Of a stretch of DNA of 34,243 nucleotides, positions 1 through 8,644 are shown piece after piece. The DNA is from an uncultured Clostridium sp. GTDB taxonomy: Bacteria > Bacillota > Clostridia > Clostridiales > Clostridiaceae. Every line of letters begins with the position of its first letter. The first letter of the stretch is position 1. The position numbers and the translations under genes were made by a program. A model generated the notes under the pieces. That model ran no database searches. It had not been told where the DNA came from and worked only from the letters and a program-made list of their open reading frames with translations. The stretch covers positions 1 to 34,243 of the forward strand of contig CAKVEW010000034.1 in assembly GCA_934746015.1 (NCBI GenBank), in the 5' to 3' direction.

Positions 1-49
1 TGTGGTAACATATTTAGCTGACTGATACTAATAGGTCGAGGGCTTGACC
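1..49 (+). rRNA. 23S ribosomal RNA, 3' end (partial)
   Basis: The first ~49 bases match the conserved last helix region of bacterial 23S rRNA (CTGACTGATACTAATAGGTC then GAGGGCTTGACC). The GCTTGACC end is the strand that pairs with the 5' end of 23S in the terminal stem. The rest of the gene lies to the left of the window. The exact mature 3' end is uncertain by a few bases. Confidence 0.93.
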
Positions 50-68
50 AATAATATTCAAGAAGGAA

Positions 69-154
69 ACTCAGCAAACTGAGTAAATTCGAGAAACAAA
101 ATCAAAGATTTTGGCTCTCATTCATGTGCAATTTTCAGAGAACACTCTGAAAAT
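69..154 (+). other. 23S-tRNA spacer with three consecutive hairpins
   Basis: Three inverted repeats follow the 23S end: ACTCAG/CTGAGT at 69-84, CAAAATC/GATTTTG at 97-113 (flanked by GAGA/TCTC at 91-119), and a perfect 10-bp stem ATTTTCAGAG/CTCTGAAAAT with loop AACA at 131-154. None has a U-tract, so they are more likely rRNA/tRNA processing stems than terminators. No 5S rRNA sequence is recognisable here. The processing role is an inference. Confidence 0.6.
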
Positions 155-161
155 AAAATAT

Positions 162-236
<75 letters not shown>

Positions 237-247
237 TTTTATATTTT

Positions 248-305
248 AAAGAGTTTTATAAGAGTAGATTTTAAGTCTATTGTTATAAAACTCTTTTATT
301 TTTTT
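248..305 (+). terminator. Rho-independent terminator of the rrn/tRNA-Asn transcript
   Basis: A perfect 14-bp stem, AAAGAGTTTTATAA (248-261) with its complement at 283-296, holds a smaller TAGA/TCTA stem inside its loop and is followed by a T-rich tail (294-305). It directly follows the tRNA. Confidence 0.88.
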
Positions 306-369
306 AAATACATAATAGCTTTTAATAATTCCAAATAAAATTAGCAATTATTATATTTATCTTCTTTTA

Positions 370-408
370 TGTAATCATTTTGTAACCATTAGTCAATTTA
401 TTGTAAAG
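370..408 (+). promoter_or_regulatory. Phased TGTAAY direct repeats, candidate OmpR-family (WalR-like) site
   Basis: TGTAAT (370-375), 5-base spacer, TGTAAC (381-386) fits the known WalR pattern TGTWAH-N5-TGTWAH exactly. It continues on the same pitch with a weak AGTCAA (391) and a clear TGTAAA (402-407). A TATAAT lies at 429-434, but no good -35 is spaced to it, which would suit an activator-dependent promoter. The pattern match is seen; binding by WalR or by the regulator encoded at 1566 is inference. Confidence 0.5.
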
Positions 409-474
409 ATTAATAAAAATTATTCTTATATAATTAAATTTAGGACAAGCATTTAGGAGAAATGGGGAATCAAA

Positions 475-1446
475 ATGAACAAAAGTCAGTTAAGAAGAAT
501 AAGAAGAAGGAAAAAGATAAGAAGAATAAGAAGAAGGATATTATTCACAATAATACTAATAGTAAGTATAGTAATTATATTTCAAGTTTTTAATAAAATT
601 GATAATTTAAATATAAATTTTTATAAAAGGGTAGAAGCTCTAACTGGTAACAATGAAAATAGTGCAGAAAATGAAAATAAAGAAAAAATAGAAGGAGAAA
701 AATCAGATAAAGAAGAAAATATAAATATCTTGGATAACTCTGGATATAGTAGTTTAGAAGAGGATATTAATGCTGATGATGCTTCAGAGGTTCTCCCTAA
801 AACAATGTATAAATGGAATTTTTATAGAGAAGATGGTAGAAAAATAGCTTATTTGACTTTTGATGACGGCCCATCTGAACATTCCACGGAAAGAATATTA
901 GATATATTAAAAGAAAACAACATAAAAGCCACATTTTTTGAGTTAGGTTCCTCTATAGAAAGGAATTATAAGGCAAAAGATATTTTAAAAAGAGTTGTAG
1001 ATGAAGGACATGCTATAGGTAGCCATGGCTACAGTCATGATTATTCTAAGCTTTATCCTAATGGAATTGTTGATGTAAAAGCAGTAGTGAAGGATTTCAA
1101 AACGAATGATGATATATTAAAAGGTATGTTAGGTAAGGATTTTTCTACAAGGCTTATTAGATTACCAGGAGGACATTCAAGCTGGAATGGAACAGGAGCC
1201 TTAGATGAAGTTTTAAAATCAATGGGCATATGGCAAGTAGATTGGAATGCTTTAAATGGAGATGCTGAAGGTAAAGACTTTCCAAAAGAAGTATTATTGA
1301 GTAAATTGAAAGAGACTGTAGGAAAGCAGGATGTTGTTATTGTACTTATGCATGATACAGATTATAAGAAAGGTACAGTAGAATATTTGCAAAGTGCAAT
1401 AGATTATTTAAAATCTGAAGGATTTGAATTTAGAACACTAAAGTAA
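475..1446 (+). CDS. Membrane-anchored polysaccharide (peptidoglycan-type) deacetylase, NodB family
   Basis: 323 residues. A very basic N-terminus (Arg/Lys-rich, residues 6-21) precedes one membrane segment (about 22-39), so the enzyme domain should sit outside the cell. An acidic, low-complexity linker (about 56-105) leads to a NodB domain. The family motifs are present: TFDDGP (128-133, catalytic base Asp and metal Asp), SHGYSH (183-188, metal ligands H184 and H188), RLPGG (229-233) and MHDT (292-295, catalytic His H293). Metal-dependent removal of N-acetyl groups from an envelope glycan, probably peptidoglycan, is expected; the substrate cannot be read from sequence. AGGAGA (about 455-460) precedes the ATG. 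The gene is monocistronic, bounded by terminators, and has phased repeats upstream resembling a cell-wall-stress regulator site. The 5' coding end contains a DNA direct repeat (around 494-541) that makes a doubled Arg motif. Confidence 0.9.
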   Translation: MNKSQLRRIRRRKKIRRIRRRILFTIILIVSIVIIFQVFNKIDNLNINFYKRVEALTGNNENSAENENKEKIEGEKSDKEENINILDNSGYSSLEEDINADDASEVLPKTMYKWNFYREDGRKIAYLTFDDGPSEHSTERILDILKENNIKATFFELGSSIERNYKAKDILKRVVDEGHAIGSHGYSHDYSKLYPNGIVDVKAVVKDFKTNDDILKGMLGKDFSTRLIRLPGGHSSWNGTGALDEVLKSMGIWQVDWNALNGDAEGKDFPKEVLLSKLKETVGKQDVVIVLMHDTDYKKGTVEYLQSAIDYLKSEGFEFRTLK

Positions 1447-1453
1447 TTATATG

Positions 1454-1505
1454 GCTATATTAAAGGCGTTTATTAATTAAAATGTTTTTAATATAGCTTC
1501 TTATT
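1454..1505 (+). terminator. Terminator after the deacetylase gene
   Basis: GCTATATTAAA (1454-1464) pairs with TTTAATATAGC (1487-1497). The stem extends inward for 7 more pairs, four of them G-U, and is followed by TTCTTATTT. The G-U pairs work only in the plus-strand RNA. Confidence 0.75.
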
Positions 1506-1565
1506 TAGATAATTAGGGTATAATTTAATTATATAGTTGTATAGAAATAAATCAGGGGTGATTAA

Positions 1566-2246
1566 ATGAATAAAATTCTATTAGTAGAAGATGAAGAAAG
1601 CATAAGAGGCTTTTTGAAAATAAATTTACAAAGAAATAATTTCAATGTTATAGAAGCAGGAAGTGGTGAAGAAGCATTAGAGCTTGCAAGGAATGGAAAA
1701 CCTAAAATAGCAATTTTGGATGTAATGTTGCCAGGTATTGATGGATTTATGGTATGTAGTAAATTAAGAAGTGATTTCCCAGGTATGGGTATAATTATGC
1801 TTACAGCAAAAGGTCAAGATATGGATAAGATTATGGGATTAGAGTATGGAGCTGACGATTATATAGTTAAACCCTTTAATCCATTAGAAGTTGTATTAAG
1901 AGTAAAAGCATTACTTAGAAGACTAGGAGAAGATGATAAAGAAAAATTAGAACTTGGACCATTTGTTATAGATCTTTATTCTCAAAAGGTGTTAAAAAAT
2001 AACCTTGAAATAGATGTTACTCCAAAAGAATATTTACTTATGAAAATATTTTTAGAAAATCCTAATAAGGCTTTTAGCAGGGATGAATTATTAGATTTAG
2101 TATGGGGAGAAAACTATTTTGGTGATGCAAAGATAATAGATGTAAATATAAGGAGGCTAAGGGCAAAAATTGAGGATAAGCCCTCAGAACCAGATTATAT
2201 TGAAACTGTATGGGGGATAGGTTATAGGTGGAAATTAAAGCAATGA
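1566..2246 (+). CDS. OmpR/PhoB-family DNA-binding response regulator
   Basis: 226 residues, the normal length for the family. Receiver domain at about 3-115: acidic pocket E8-D9-E10, phospho-acceptor D52 in ILDVMLPG, T80, and K102 in VKPFNP. C-terminal winged helix at about 125-225, with the recognition region VDVNIRRLR-type (here IDVNIRRLRAK) and the closing ETVWGIGYRW hairpin. ATG follows AGGGGTG. A TATAAT at 1519-1524 may be the -10 of the operon promoter, although the -35 is poor. It overlaps the kinase start by 4 bases (ATGA), so the two are translationally coupled partners. The signal is not known; the operon also carries a lipoprotein and TldD/TldE, which points to envelope or proteolysis-related control. 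Candidate targets are the phased repeats before 475 and before 15326. Confidence 0.93.
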   Translation: MNKILLVEDEESIRGFLKINLQRNNFNVIEAGSGEEALELARNGKPKIAILDVMLPGIDGFMVCSKLRSDFPGMGIIMLTAKGQDMDKIMGLEYGADDYIVKPFNPLEVVLRVKALLRRLGEDDKEKLELGPFVIDLYSQKVLKNNLEIDVTPKEYLLMKIFLENPNKAFSRDELLDLVWGENYFGDAKIIDVNIRRLRAKIEDKPSEPDYIETVWGIGYRWKLKQ

Positions 2247-3631
2247 AAAGTATAAAAAATCAATTATTAAAAGGTATAGTAGTAATTATTTTCTCTACTG
2301 TTGTTGTATTGAATATATTACTTATGGTATTTATAAGGAAGTATTATTATGACAATATGGAAGCTATTTTAAAAAGTAGAATAGAAGTATCAATGAATTT
2401 CTATAATAAGTATTTTTCTTCTAGATCCTTAATAGAAAATATTTATGATAACGTAGATGCTTTTTGGAATGAAAATAATGCACAAGTAGAAATATTTGAT
2501 TCTAATGGTAATTTACTTATGGATTCAATAGGTATAAAGGATAATAAGCTAATAAATGCTCCTGATATATCTAAAGCACTTGAAGGAGAGGCTACAAGGT
2601 GGATTGGAAAAGTAGATTACTATGATAAAAATGTAATGGCAGTATCATATCCATTAGAAATTGATGGTGAAATTATAGGGATAATTAGGTTTGTAACTTC
2701 ATTAGAAGAAATTGATGGAATTATAAGAAATATAATGCTTATTTTTTCAAGTATATCTATTGGAGTCTTATTATTAGGCGTTTTACTAAGCATAATTTTA
2801 GCAAATAGCATTATAAATCCTATTAAATATTTAAATCAAGTAGCAGAAAAAATGGGGAGCGGAAATTTAAGTGTAAGAAGTAATATTGATAGTGGTAATG
2901 AAATCGGACAATTATCTAATACATTAAATTTTATGGCAGATGAAATATCTAGAAGAGATCAGTTGAAAAATGATTTTATTTCTCAAGTTTCTCATGAATT
3001 AAGAACTCCATTAACTGCTATTAAAGGTTGGACTATAACATTAAACAATGAAGAAACAGATAAAGAAACATTAGACTTAGGGTTTAAAATAATAGAAAAA
3101 GAAACTGATAGGCTTTCATTAATGGTTGAAGAGTTATTAGACTTTTCTAGACTTATAAATGAAAATGTAAGTTTGGATTTAAGAGAAGTAAGCGTTTTAG
3201 AGTTTATTAATCACATTAACTCTTTCATGACTCCAAGGGCATATAAAGAGGGAATTGATTTAAAGTTTATTAATGAAGCTAGTGGGACTATGTTTGTAGA
3301 TAGCAATAGATTAAAACAAGTTTTTATAAACTTACTAGATAATGCCTTTAAGTTTACAGGGGATGGAGGAAAAGTCACATTCAGTACATTTACATATAAT
3401 GATAAAATTAAATTTATTATAGAAGATAATGGATGTGGAATATCAGAAGAAGATTTACCAAGGGTAAAAGAAAAATTCTTTAAGGGGAAAAATTCAAATT
3501 CTAGAAATGGAATAGGGCTATCTATTTGTGATGAAATAATAAAACTTCACAATGGAGAATTTAATATATATAGTAAGTTAGGAATAGGGACGAAAGTAGA
3601 AGTTATTATTCCAATAATTAAGGAGGAATAA
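2243..3631 (+). CDS. Sensor histidine kinase with HAMP domain
   Basis: 462 residues from the chosen ATG. TM1 is at about 11-31, followed by an extracellular sensor region (about 32-162) containing a PAS-like/dCache-type stretch, TM2 at about 163-188, HAMP (about 190-240), HisKA with phospho-acceptor H251 in SHELRTP, and a HATPase domain with N-box (NLLDNAFKF), G1 (DNGCGIS) and G2 (NGIGLSI) motifs. An upstream in-frame GTG at 2228 exists, but the ATG at 2243 overlaps the regulator stop as ATGA and has AGGTGG (2226-2231) at proper distance, so it is preferred. It phosphorylates the regulator encoded just upstream. It lacks the cytoplasmic PAS of WalK, so it is not a plain WalK orthologue. The sensed signal is unknown. 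Confidence 0.92.
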   Translation: MKSIKNQLLKGIVVIIFSTVVVLNILLMVFIRKYYYDNMEAILKSRIEVSMNFYNKYFSSRSLIENIYDNVDAFWNENNAQVEIFDSNGNLLMDSIGIKDNKLINAPDISKALEGEATRWIGKVDYYDKNVMAVSYPLEIDGEIIGIIRFVTSLEEIDGIIRNIMLIFSSISIGVLLLGVLLSIILANSIINPIKYLNQVAEKMGSGNLSVRSNIDSGNEIGQLSNTLNFMADEISRRDQLKNDFISQVSHELRTPLTAIKGWTITLNNEETDKETLDLGFKIIEKETDRLSLMVEELLDFSRLINENVSLDLREVSVLEFINHINSFMTPRAYKEGIDLKFINEASGTMFVDSNRLKQVFINLLDNAFKFTGDGGKVTFSTFTYNDKIKFIIEDNGCGISEEDLPRVKEKFFKGKNSNSRNGIGLSICDEIIKLHNGEFNIYSKLGIGTKVEVIIPIIKEE

Positions 3632-3632
3632 T

Positions 3633-5108
3633 ATGAAGTTAGTGAAAGCATTTCTTTCATTGGTAGTTATTTTAATATTTACATTTAATATTGGTTGTAG
3701 TAAAGTAAATGGAAAAGATACACAATCTATAAAAGCACCTAATAACGAAAATTTAACTATAAGAGGAACTTGGAAAATTGAATATATTAATATAATTGAT
3801 GATGAAATTGAAAATAAGAACGAAATACTGTCACAAAAAGATTCTTTAATTAGTATATCTAGTAGTAAAATTTCTATTTTTAATAAGACATATCAAGAAC
3901 CAAGTTTTAAATTAAAAGTTGTAGACGGTAGTTATGTTTTATCTTACGAATTAAATCTTATTCTAAAGGATATTATAGAACCATCAGAGAATGTGGATAT
4001 TATTTCTTTTATAGGGTCAAATAATTTAATAGGAGAATTTATAGTTATAGATGATAACAATGGATATTTATTTTATTCTGGATTATTGATAAAGTTAGTT
4101 AGAGAAGATATAAATCCAAGGTATATAGAAGATTCTAATAACAAAGTGGAAGCAGAAGTAATAGATGAAGATTATGATAGTAACGTAGGAGTCATGCTAG
4201 CTTTAAAAACTTCCAGAAAAGAAAGTGAAAATGGAAATTTTCATGATGTAAGTTATAGAACCTTATGGATATCATTTAAAGATAATAAATTAGAACCTAT
4301 CTTGGAGAAAAATAATATTATTTTCCCAAGATTAAATGGTATATGGACTATAGAAAAAAAAGCAATAAGTGAAAAAGACAGCTATAATGAATATTTTATA
4401 GCTAAACCAATAGATGGTAGAGAAGATATACAAATAACAAGTGACATATCAGCAAATTTATATAAAGACATTAATTTTATTTCAAATGATTATATTTCAA
4501 TTGAGAGATTTGAAGGTGATGATTTAGATAGTTCATTTCCTATGTATAGAACTATACCTATTGATAATATTAATTCATCTCAAGGTCTTAGTATAGATGA
4601 AATATATTCAACAGAAGTAAAACAAAAATACGAAAGAGATTTTGATGAAGTTTTTGATAGTTTATCATTAGAGCAACAAAGTGCTTTAATAAATAAGGTG
4701 GATTATACTAATTTTACTATAAAGAGAATAGAAGGAAAGTGGGCCTTAGTTGGGAGAATTATATCTGATGATCCTAATGAAAAGGGGGTTGACTTTAAGT
4801 TATCAATAAATCCAAATAAGAAAATTTTAAATTATGATACATTATTAATACCATGGAAAGATTTAAAAGGAAGATTTCCATTTATAGAGGATGCGTATAC
4901 TTCTCCAACAGGAAGAATTGCAATAATTATATTTAACAATAAGTTATTTGTATATGAATTAGAAGATGGCAGTATTAAGGGAAATCCAATAACAAGTATA
5001 GATTTAAATGAAGGTGAGAGTGTTATAATGTCAGAATGGGCAACAGGATCTTACGTTGATAAATGGGCAAGAGCTTTCAAAGATGGTGGAGTAATTACTA
5101 ATAATTAA
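3633..5108 (+). CDS. Lipoprotein of unknown family, in two-component operon
   Basis: 491 residues. A signal peptide with a lipobox (hydrophobic core about 7-20, FNIGC, lipidated C22) marks it as an outer-face membrane lipoprotein. The rest is soluble, rich in Asp, Asn, Ile and Ser, with no motif I recognise. The spacing of short beta-like strands and repeated phrases such as RGTWKIEYI (about residue 45) and IEGKWALVGRI (about 365) suggests a beta-rich, possibly repeated lipocalin- or propeller-like fold, but this is weak. The start is only one base after the kinase stop, with AAGGAGG upstream, so it is co-transcribed with the two-component system. An accessory sensor or a partner of the kinase's outside domain is a reasonable inference; no enzymatic function can be claimed. 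Confidence 0.75.
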   Translation: MKLVKAFLSLVVILIFTFNIGCSKVNGKDTQSIKAPNNENLTIRGTWKIEYINIIDDEIENKNEILSQKDSLISISSSKISIFNKTYQEPSFKLKVVDGSYVLSYELNLILKDIIEPSENVDIISFIGSNNLIGEFIVIDDNNGYLFYSGLLIKLVREDINPRYIEDSNNKVEAEVIDEDYDSNVGVMLALKTSRKESENGNFHDVSYRTLWISFKDNKLEPILEKNNIIFPRLNGIWTIEKKAISEKDSYNEYFIAKPIDGREDIQITSDISANLYKDINFISNDYISIERFEGDDLDSSFPMYRTIPIDNINSSQGLSIDEIYSTEVKQKYERDFDEVFDSLSLEQQSALINKVDYTNFTIKRIEGKWALVGRIISDDPNEKGVDFKLSINPNKKILNYDTLLIPWKDLKGRFPFIEDAYTSPTGRIAIIIFNNKLFVYELEDGSIKGNPITSIDLNEGESVIMSEWATGSYVDKWARAFKDGGVITNN

Positions 5109-5127
5109 TATGGAGGAGGAGTAAGTT

Positions 5128-6507
5128 ATGTTATCAAAGGATATATTATCTAGGGTTTTAGCTAGATGTTTAATAACTGGAGGAGACTTTGCAGAAATAT
5201 TTGAAGAAGATACTAAAAATACTTCTATTAGTATTCTTAACGGCAAAGTAGAAAATTCAATATCAGGAAGGACTCATGGTATTGGAATAAGAATATTTAA
5301 AGGATTTAAAAGCATATATGCTTATACTAATAATAGAGATTTATCATCTTTATTAGATACTGCTGAAAAAGCAGCCTTAGCTCTTGGAGAATTAAAAGAG
5401 GATATAAGTGTAGTTTTAAATAGAAAAGAGGTTTACAATAATAATCCAATTATATATATACCTTCATCAATAAGTATAGATAAAAAAATTAGTGTAATGA
5501 AGGCTGGATACAAAGCAGCAAAAGAGTACCATGATGAAATATCACAAGTATCAGTTGGATATTTAGATAAGGAACAAAATATTTTAATTGCAAATACTGA
5601 AGGTTTATTAACAGAAGATAAGAGAGTAAGAACAAGATTAATGATAAGTTCAGTTGCTTCTGCAAATGGCGAGAATCAAACAGGATACGAAGGACCAGGA
5701 GCTCATAAGGGATTTGAATTATTTGATGATATTGATCCAGAATATTATGGTAGAGAAGCTTCAAGAGTTGCTCATACTATGTTACATGCTAAAAACTGTC
5801 CTGCAGGAAAGATGACAGTTGCCATCGATAATGGATTTGGTGGAGTTATATTCCATGAAGCATGTGGACATTCATTAGAAGCAACTGCTGTAGCAAAAGG
5901 AAATTCTGTATTTACTAATATGCTTGGTAAGCAAATAGCTTCATCTAAAGTTACTGCAATTGATGATGGAACTATACCTAATGCTTGGGGATCATTAAAT
6001 ATTGATGACGAAGGAAATAAAACTAGAAAGAATGTTTTAATAGAAAATGGAATATTAAAGGGATACTTAATAGATAAACTAAATGGTAGAAGAATGGGTA
6101 TGGAGGCAACAGGAAGTTCAAGAAGACAAAGTTATAAGTTTGCCCCAACATCAAGAATGACAAATACTTATATTGCTGCAGGAAATGATGATGAAACAGA
6201 AATAATTAAATCAATTTCTGATGGATTATATGCAAAGAAAATGGGTGGTGGATCAGTAAATCCTGTAACAGGAGAATTTAACTTCGCAGTTTCTGAAGGA
6301 TATATAGTTAAGAATGGAAAAATACAAGAACCTGTAAGAGGAGCAAGTCTTATTGGTAAAGGTAGCGAAGTTCTATTAAATATAGATATGGTAGGAAAGA
6401 ATTTAGCACAAGGTCAAGGTATGTGTGGTTCTATATCTGGAAGTATCCCAACTAATGTAGGTCAACCTATGATTAGAGTAAAAGAAATAACAGTAGGTGG
6501 AAGATAG
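5128..6507 (+). CDS. tldD: TldD-family metalloprotease
   Basis: 459 residues, close to the usual TldD length. The zinc motif HEACGH (H243, E244, H248; HExxxH) is intact. The C-terminal GMCGSISG segment supplies the expected third ligand cysteine (C433). In characterised systems TldD forms a heterodimer with TldE/PmbA that digests unfolded peptides threaded into the central cavity, and it is used for antitoxin decay and for trimming some peptide precursors. Start ATG is preceded by GGAGGAG. It follows the lipoprotein gene by 19 bases and precedes the tldE homologue by 14, so all are likely one operon. No small precursor-peptide gene is visible nearby, which argues for a housekeeping role. Confidence 0.93.
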   Translation: MLSKDILSRVLARCLITGGDFAEIFEEDTKNTSISILNGKVENSISGRTHGIGIRIFKGFKSIYAYTNNRDLSSLLDTAEKAALALGELKEDISVVLNRKEVYNNNPIIYIPSSISIDKKISVMKAGYKAAKEYHDEISQVSVGYLDKEQNILIANTEGLLTEDKRVRTRLMISSVASANGENQTGYEGPGAHKGFELFDDIDPEYYGREASRVAHTMLHAKNCPAGKMTVAIDNGFGGVIFHEACGHSLEATAVAKGNSVFTNMLGKQIASSKVTAIDDGTIPNAWGSLNIDDEGNKTRKNVLIENGILKGYLIDKLNGRRMGMEATGSSRRQSYKFAPTSRMTNTYIAAGNDDETEIIKSISDGLYAKKMGGGSVNPVTGEFNFAVSEGYIVKNGKIQEPVRGASLIGKGSEVLLNIDMVGKNLAQGQGMCGSISGSIPTNVGQPMIRVKEITVGGR

Positions 6508-6521
6508 GAGGGAAATAGAAT

Positions 6522-7865
6522 ATGGAATTAAAAGAATTTATAGATAAATTATTCGAAAAAGCTAAAAGTAATGGATTCGATGAGTATGAAGTTTATTATG
6601 TAGATAGAGAAAGCTTAAGTATAAATGTTTATAATGAAGAGGTTGAGAAATATAAATTAACTACTTCTTATGGATTATCCTTTAGAGGAAAAATAAATAA
6701 TAAAATTGGATATTCTTATACTGAAATATTAGATGAAGATGCTATAGAAATGTTAGTTAAGAATGCTAAAGAGAGTGCACTAGCTATAGAAAATGAAGAT
6801 ATCCAATTTATTTATGAAGGGGATAATGAATATGCAGAAGTTAATACTTATTATGAAGCTTTAGAAAATATTCCTGCAGATAAGTTAATAGACTTAGCAT
6901 TAAGTATGGAAAAGGACGCTAAAGATTTAGACAATAGAGTTAGTAGTTTTGATGCTTGTGGCATAGGCTATAGTAAATCTAAATATGGAATTATTAATTC
7001 TAAGGGATTAAATTTAGAAAATAAATCTAATTTACTAAGCGCATATGTAGTACCAATAATTAAAATTAAAGATGATATGTATGATGGAATGGGATATGTA
7101 ACAGCAAATTCTTTAGAAGAAGTAGATCCAAAGAAAATTGCTAGAGATGGAATTAATGAAGCTACTTCAAGAATAGGAGGAAAGTCTATTCCTTCTGGTA
7201 AATATAAAACTATTATTAATAATGAAGCCATGGTTTCAATCCTTTCAACCTTTGCAGGAGTATTCAGTGGAGATGCTGCACAAAAGGGATTAAGTTTATT
7301 AAAGGATAAAGAAGGAGAAATTATAGCAAGTGATAAGGTAACATTATTAGACAATCCACATTTAGAAAATGGTTTAGCATCAGTACCATTTGATGATGAA
7401 GGAGTAGCAACTAAGAAAAAGGATATAATTCATGAAGGAAAATTAATAACATTACTTCATAATTTAAAAACTGCTTATAAGGGTAATACAAAGTCAACAG
7501 GAAATGGATTTAAAAGTTCTTATGCTTCACCAGTAGGAGTTTCACCAACTAACTTCTATATTGAAAAGGGAATAAAATCATTTGATGAGTTATTAGAAGA
7601 AGTAGGAGAAGGTGTATTAATTACTGAGTTTGCAGGACTACATTCAGGAGCAAATTCAATAACTGGAGATTTTTCATTAGCAGCAAAAGGATTCTATATT
7701 AAAAATGGAAAGAAGGATTTCCCTGTTGAACAAATAACAGTAGCTGGAAATTTCTTTGATTTATTAAAAAATGTAGTTGAAGTTGGAGCAGATCTTAAAT
7801 TTCCAATGAGTAGTGTTGGAAGTCCTTCTATAAGAGTTGAAGGATTAAGTATAGCTGGTAAATAG
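6522..7865 (+). CDS. pmbA: TldE/PmbA-family protein, partner of TldD
   Basis: 447 residues, homologous in layout to TldD but without the HExxxH zinc motif, as expected for the TldE/PmbA subunit. Family phrases include SFRGKINNKIGYSYTE-type N-terminal strands, the central VPFDDEGVATK region equivalent to the NIDDEG region of TldD, and the C-terminal PMSSVGSPSIRVEGLSIAG. Ribosome binding site GGAGGG precedes the ATG. It is the last gene of the operon, with a strong terminator 29 bases downstream. It should be needed for TldD activity in the heterodimer. Confidence 0.92.
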   Translation: MELKEFIDKLFEKAKSNGFDEYEVYYVDRESLSINVYNEEVEKYKLTTSYGLSFRGKINNKIGYSYTEILDEDAIEMLVKNAKESALAIENEDIQFIYEGDNEYAEVNTYYEALENIPADKLIDLALSMEKDAKDLDNRVSSFDACGIGYSKSKYGIINSKGLNLENKSNLLSAYVVPIIKIKDDMYDGMGYVTANSLEEVDPKKIARDGINEATSRIGGKSIPSGKYKTIINNEAMVSILSTFAGVFSGDAAQKGLSLLKDKEGEIIASDKVTLLDNPHLENGLASVPFDDEGVATKKKDIIHEGKLITLLHNLKTAYKGNTKSTGNGFKSSYASPVGVSPTNFYIEKGIKSFDELLEEVGEGVLITEFAGLHSGANSITGDFSLAAKGFYIKNGKKDFPVEQITVAGNFFDLLKNVVEVGADLKFPMSSVGSPSIRVEGLSIAGK

Positions 7866-7893
7866 TAAAGTATGAAATTTAATAACTAATTTA

Positions 7894-7923
7894 GAAACTC
7901 AGTTTATAATCTGAGTTTCTTTT
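7894..7923 (+). terminator. Terminator of the two-component/tldDE operon
   Basis: GAAACTCAG (7894-7902) and CTGAGTTTC (7911-7919) form a 9-bp stem with an 8-base loop and a short T tail. Confidence 0.85.
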
Positions 7924-7978
7924 AACATAAGCAAGAGTGTTGCTATTAATGAAAAATATTAAAAGTGGGAATGGTTAT

Positions 7979-8530
7979 ATGGAAGATAATTTATTTACTT
8001 TAAAAGAGATAGGAGTAAAAAGTGGACAGACACTAATATTAAGAAGACCAACAGAAGATGATGCTGAAAAGATGATTGAATATTTGAATATAGTTGGTGG
8101 AGAAAGTGATAATTTATTATTTGGGGAAAATGAGTTTAATCTCTCAATAGAAGAAGAAAGAGAGTATATCAATAATTCAAATAATAAAAGTAATTTAATG
8201 ATTATAGGAATTATAGATAATGATATTGTTTGTATAGGGCAAATTAGAAAATTAACTAGGAAGAGGATAGCACATAATAGTGAGATTGCAATTTCTGTAA
8301 AGAAAGATTACTGGGGAATCGGTATAGGAAGTTCTATAATGGAGGAGTTAATAGGCTTTGCTAAAACTAATGATATTAAAATTATTAGTTTAGGAGTTAG
8401 GGAAAAAAATAATAAAGCAATTAATCTTTATAAAAAATATGGATTTAAAGAAGTTGGAGTTCATAAAAATTACTTTAATATAAATGGAGTTTTTTATGAT
8501 GAAATATTAATGGATTTATATATAGAGTAA
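7979..8530 (+). CDS. GNAT-family N-acetyltransferase
   Basis: 183 residues from the chosen start. The N-terminal LILRRPTEDDAEKM begins a typical GNAT fold. The acetyl-CoA binding loop is seen as GIGIGSSIMEEL, and the C-terminal NNKAINLYKKYGFKEVG is the usual beta5/helix4 region. The fold transfers an acetyl group from acetyl-CoA to an amine; the acceptor cannot be read. A longer reading from GTG at 7937 is open, but GTGGGA just before the ATG at 7979 fits a ribosome binding site better and removes an unconserved extension. It sits alone between two terminators. Confidence 0.85.
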   Translation: MEDNLFTLKEIGVKSGQTLILRRPTEDDAEKMIEYLNIVGGESDNLLFGENEFNLSIEEEREYINNSNNKSNLMIIGIIDNDIVCIGQIRKLTRKRIAHNSEIAISVKKDYWGIGIGSSIMEELIGFAKTNDIKIISLGVREKNNKAINLYKKYGFKEVGVHKNYFNINGVFYDEILMDLYIE

Positions 8531-8564
8531 AACATAACAATATTAATAATCTTTATAAATGCTT

Positions 8565-8606
8565 AAAATAATAAGTTCAGCCTAATTGGTTGAACTTATT
8601 ATTTTT
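8565..8606. terminator. Bidirectional terminator between convergent genes
   Basis: AAAATAATAAGTTCA (8565-8579) is the exact complement of TGAACTTATTATTTT (8591-8605), an 15-bp stem with an 11-base loop. The A-run on one side and T-run on the other make it usable from both strands, serving the acetyltransferase and the ltaS-type gene. Confidence 0.85.
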
Positions 8607-8644
8607 AGACAAGCTATAAAAATTTTATCCTGTTAATTATTACC

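Noticed and set aside
2228..2242. GTG at 2228 as kinase start
   Set aside because: The ATG at 2243 overlaps the regulator stop and has the better-spaced ribosome binding site, which itself overlaps the GTG.
6968..7354. 128-codon frame opposite the TldE gene
   Set aside because: Antisense shadow of a well-supported gene; no ribosome binding site and odd composition.
5128..7865. TldD/TldE as part of a modified-peptide (RiPP or microcin-like) cluster
   Set aside because: No small precursor gene, modification enzyme or exporter is visible nearby.
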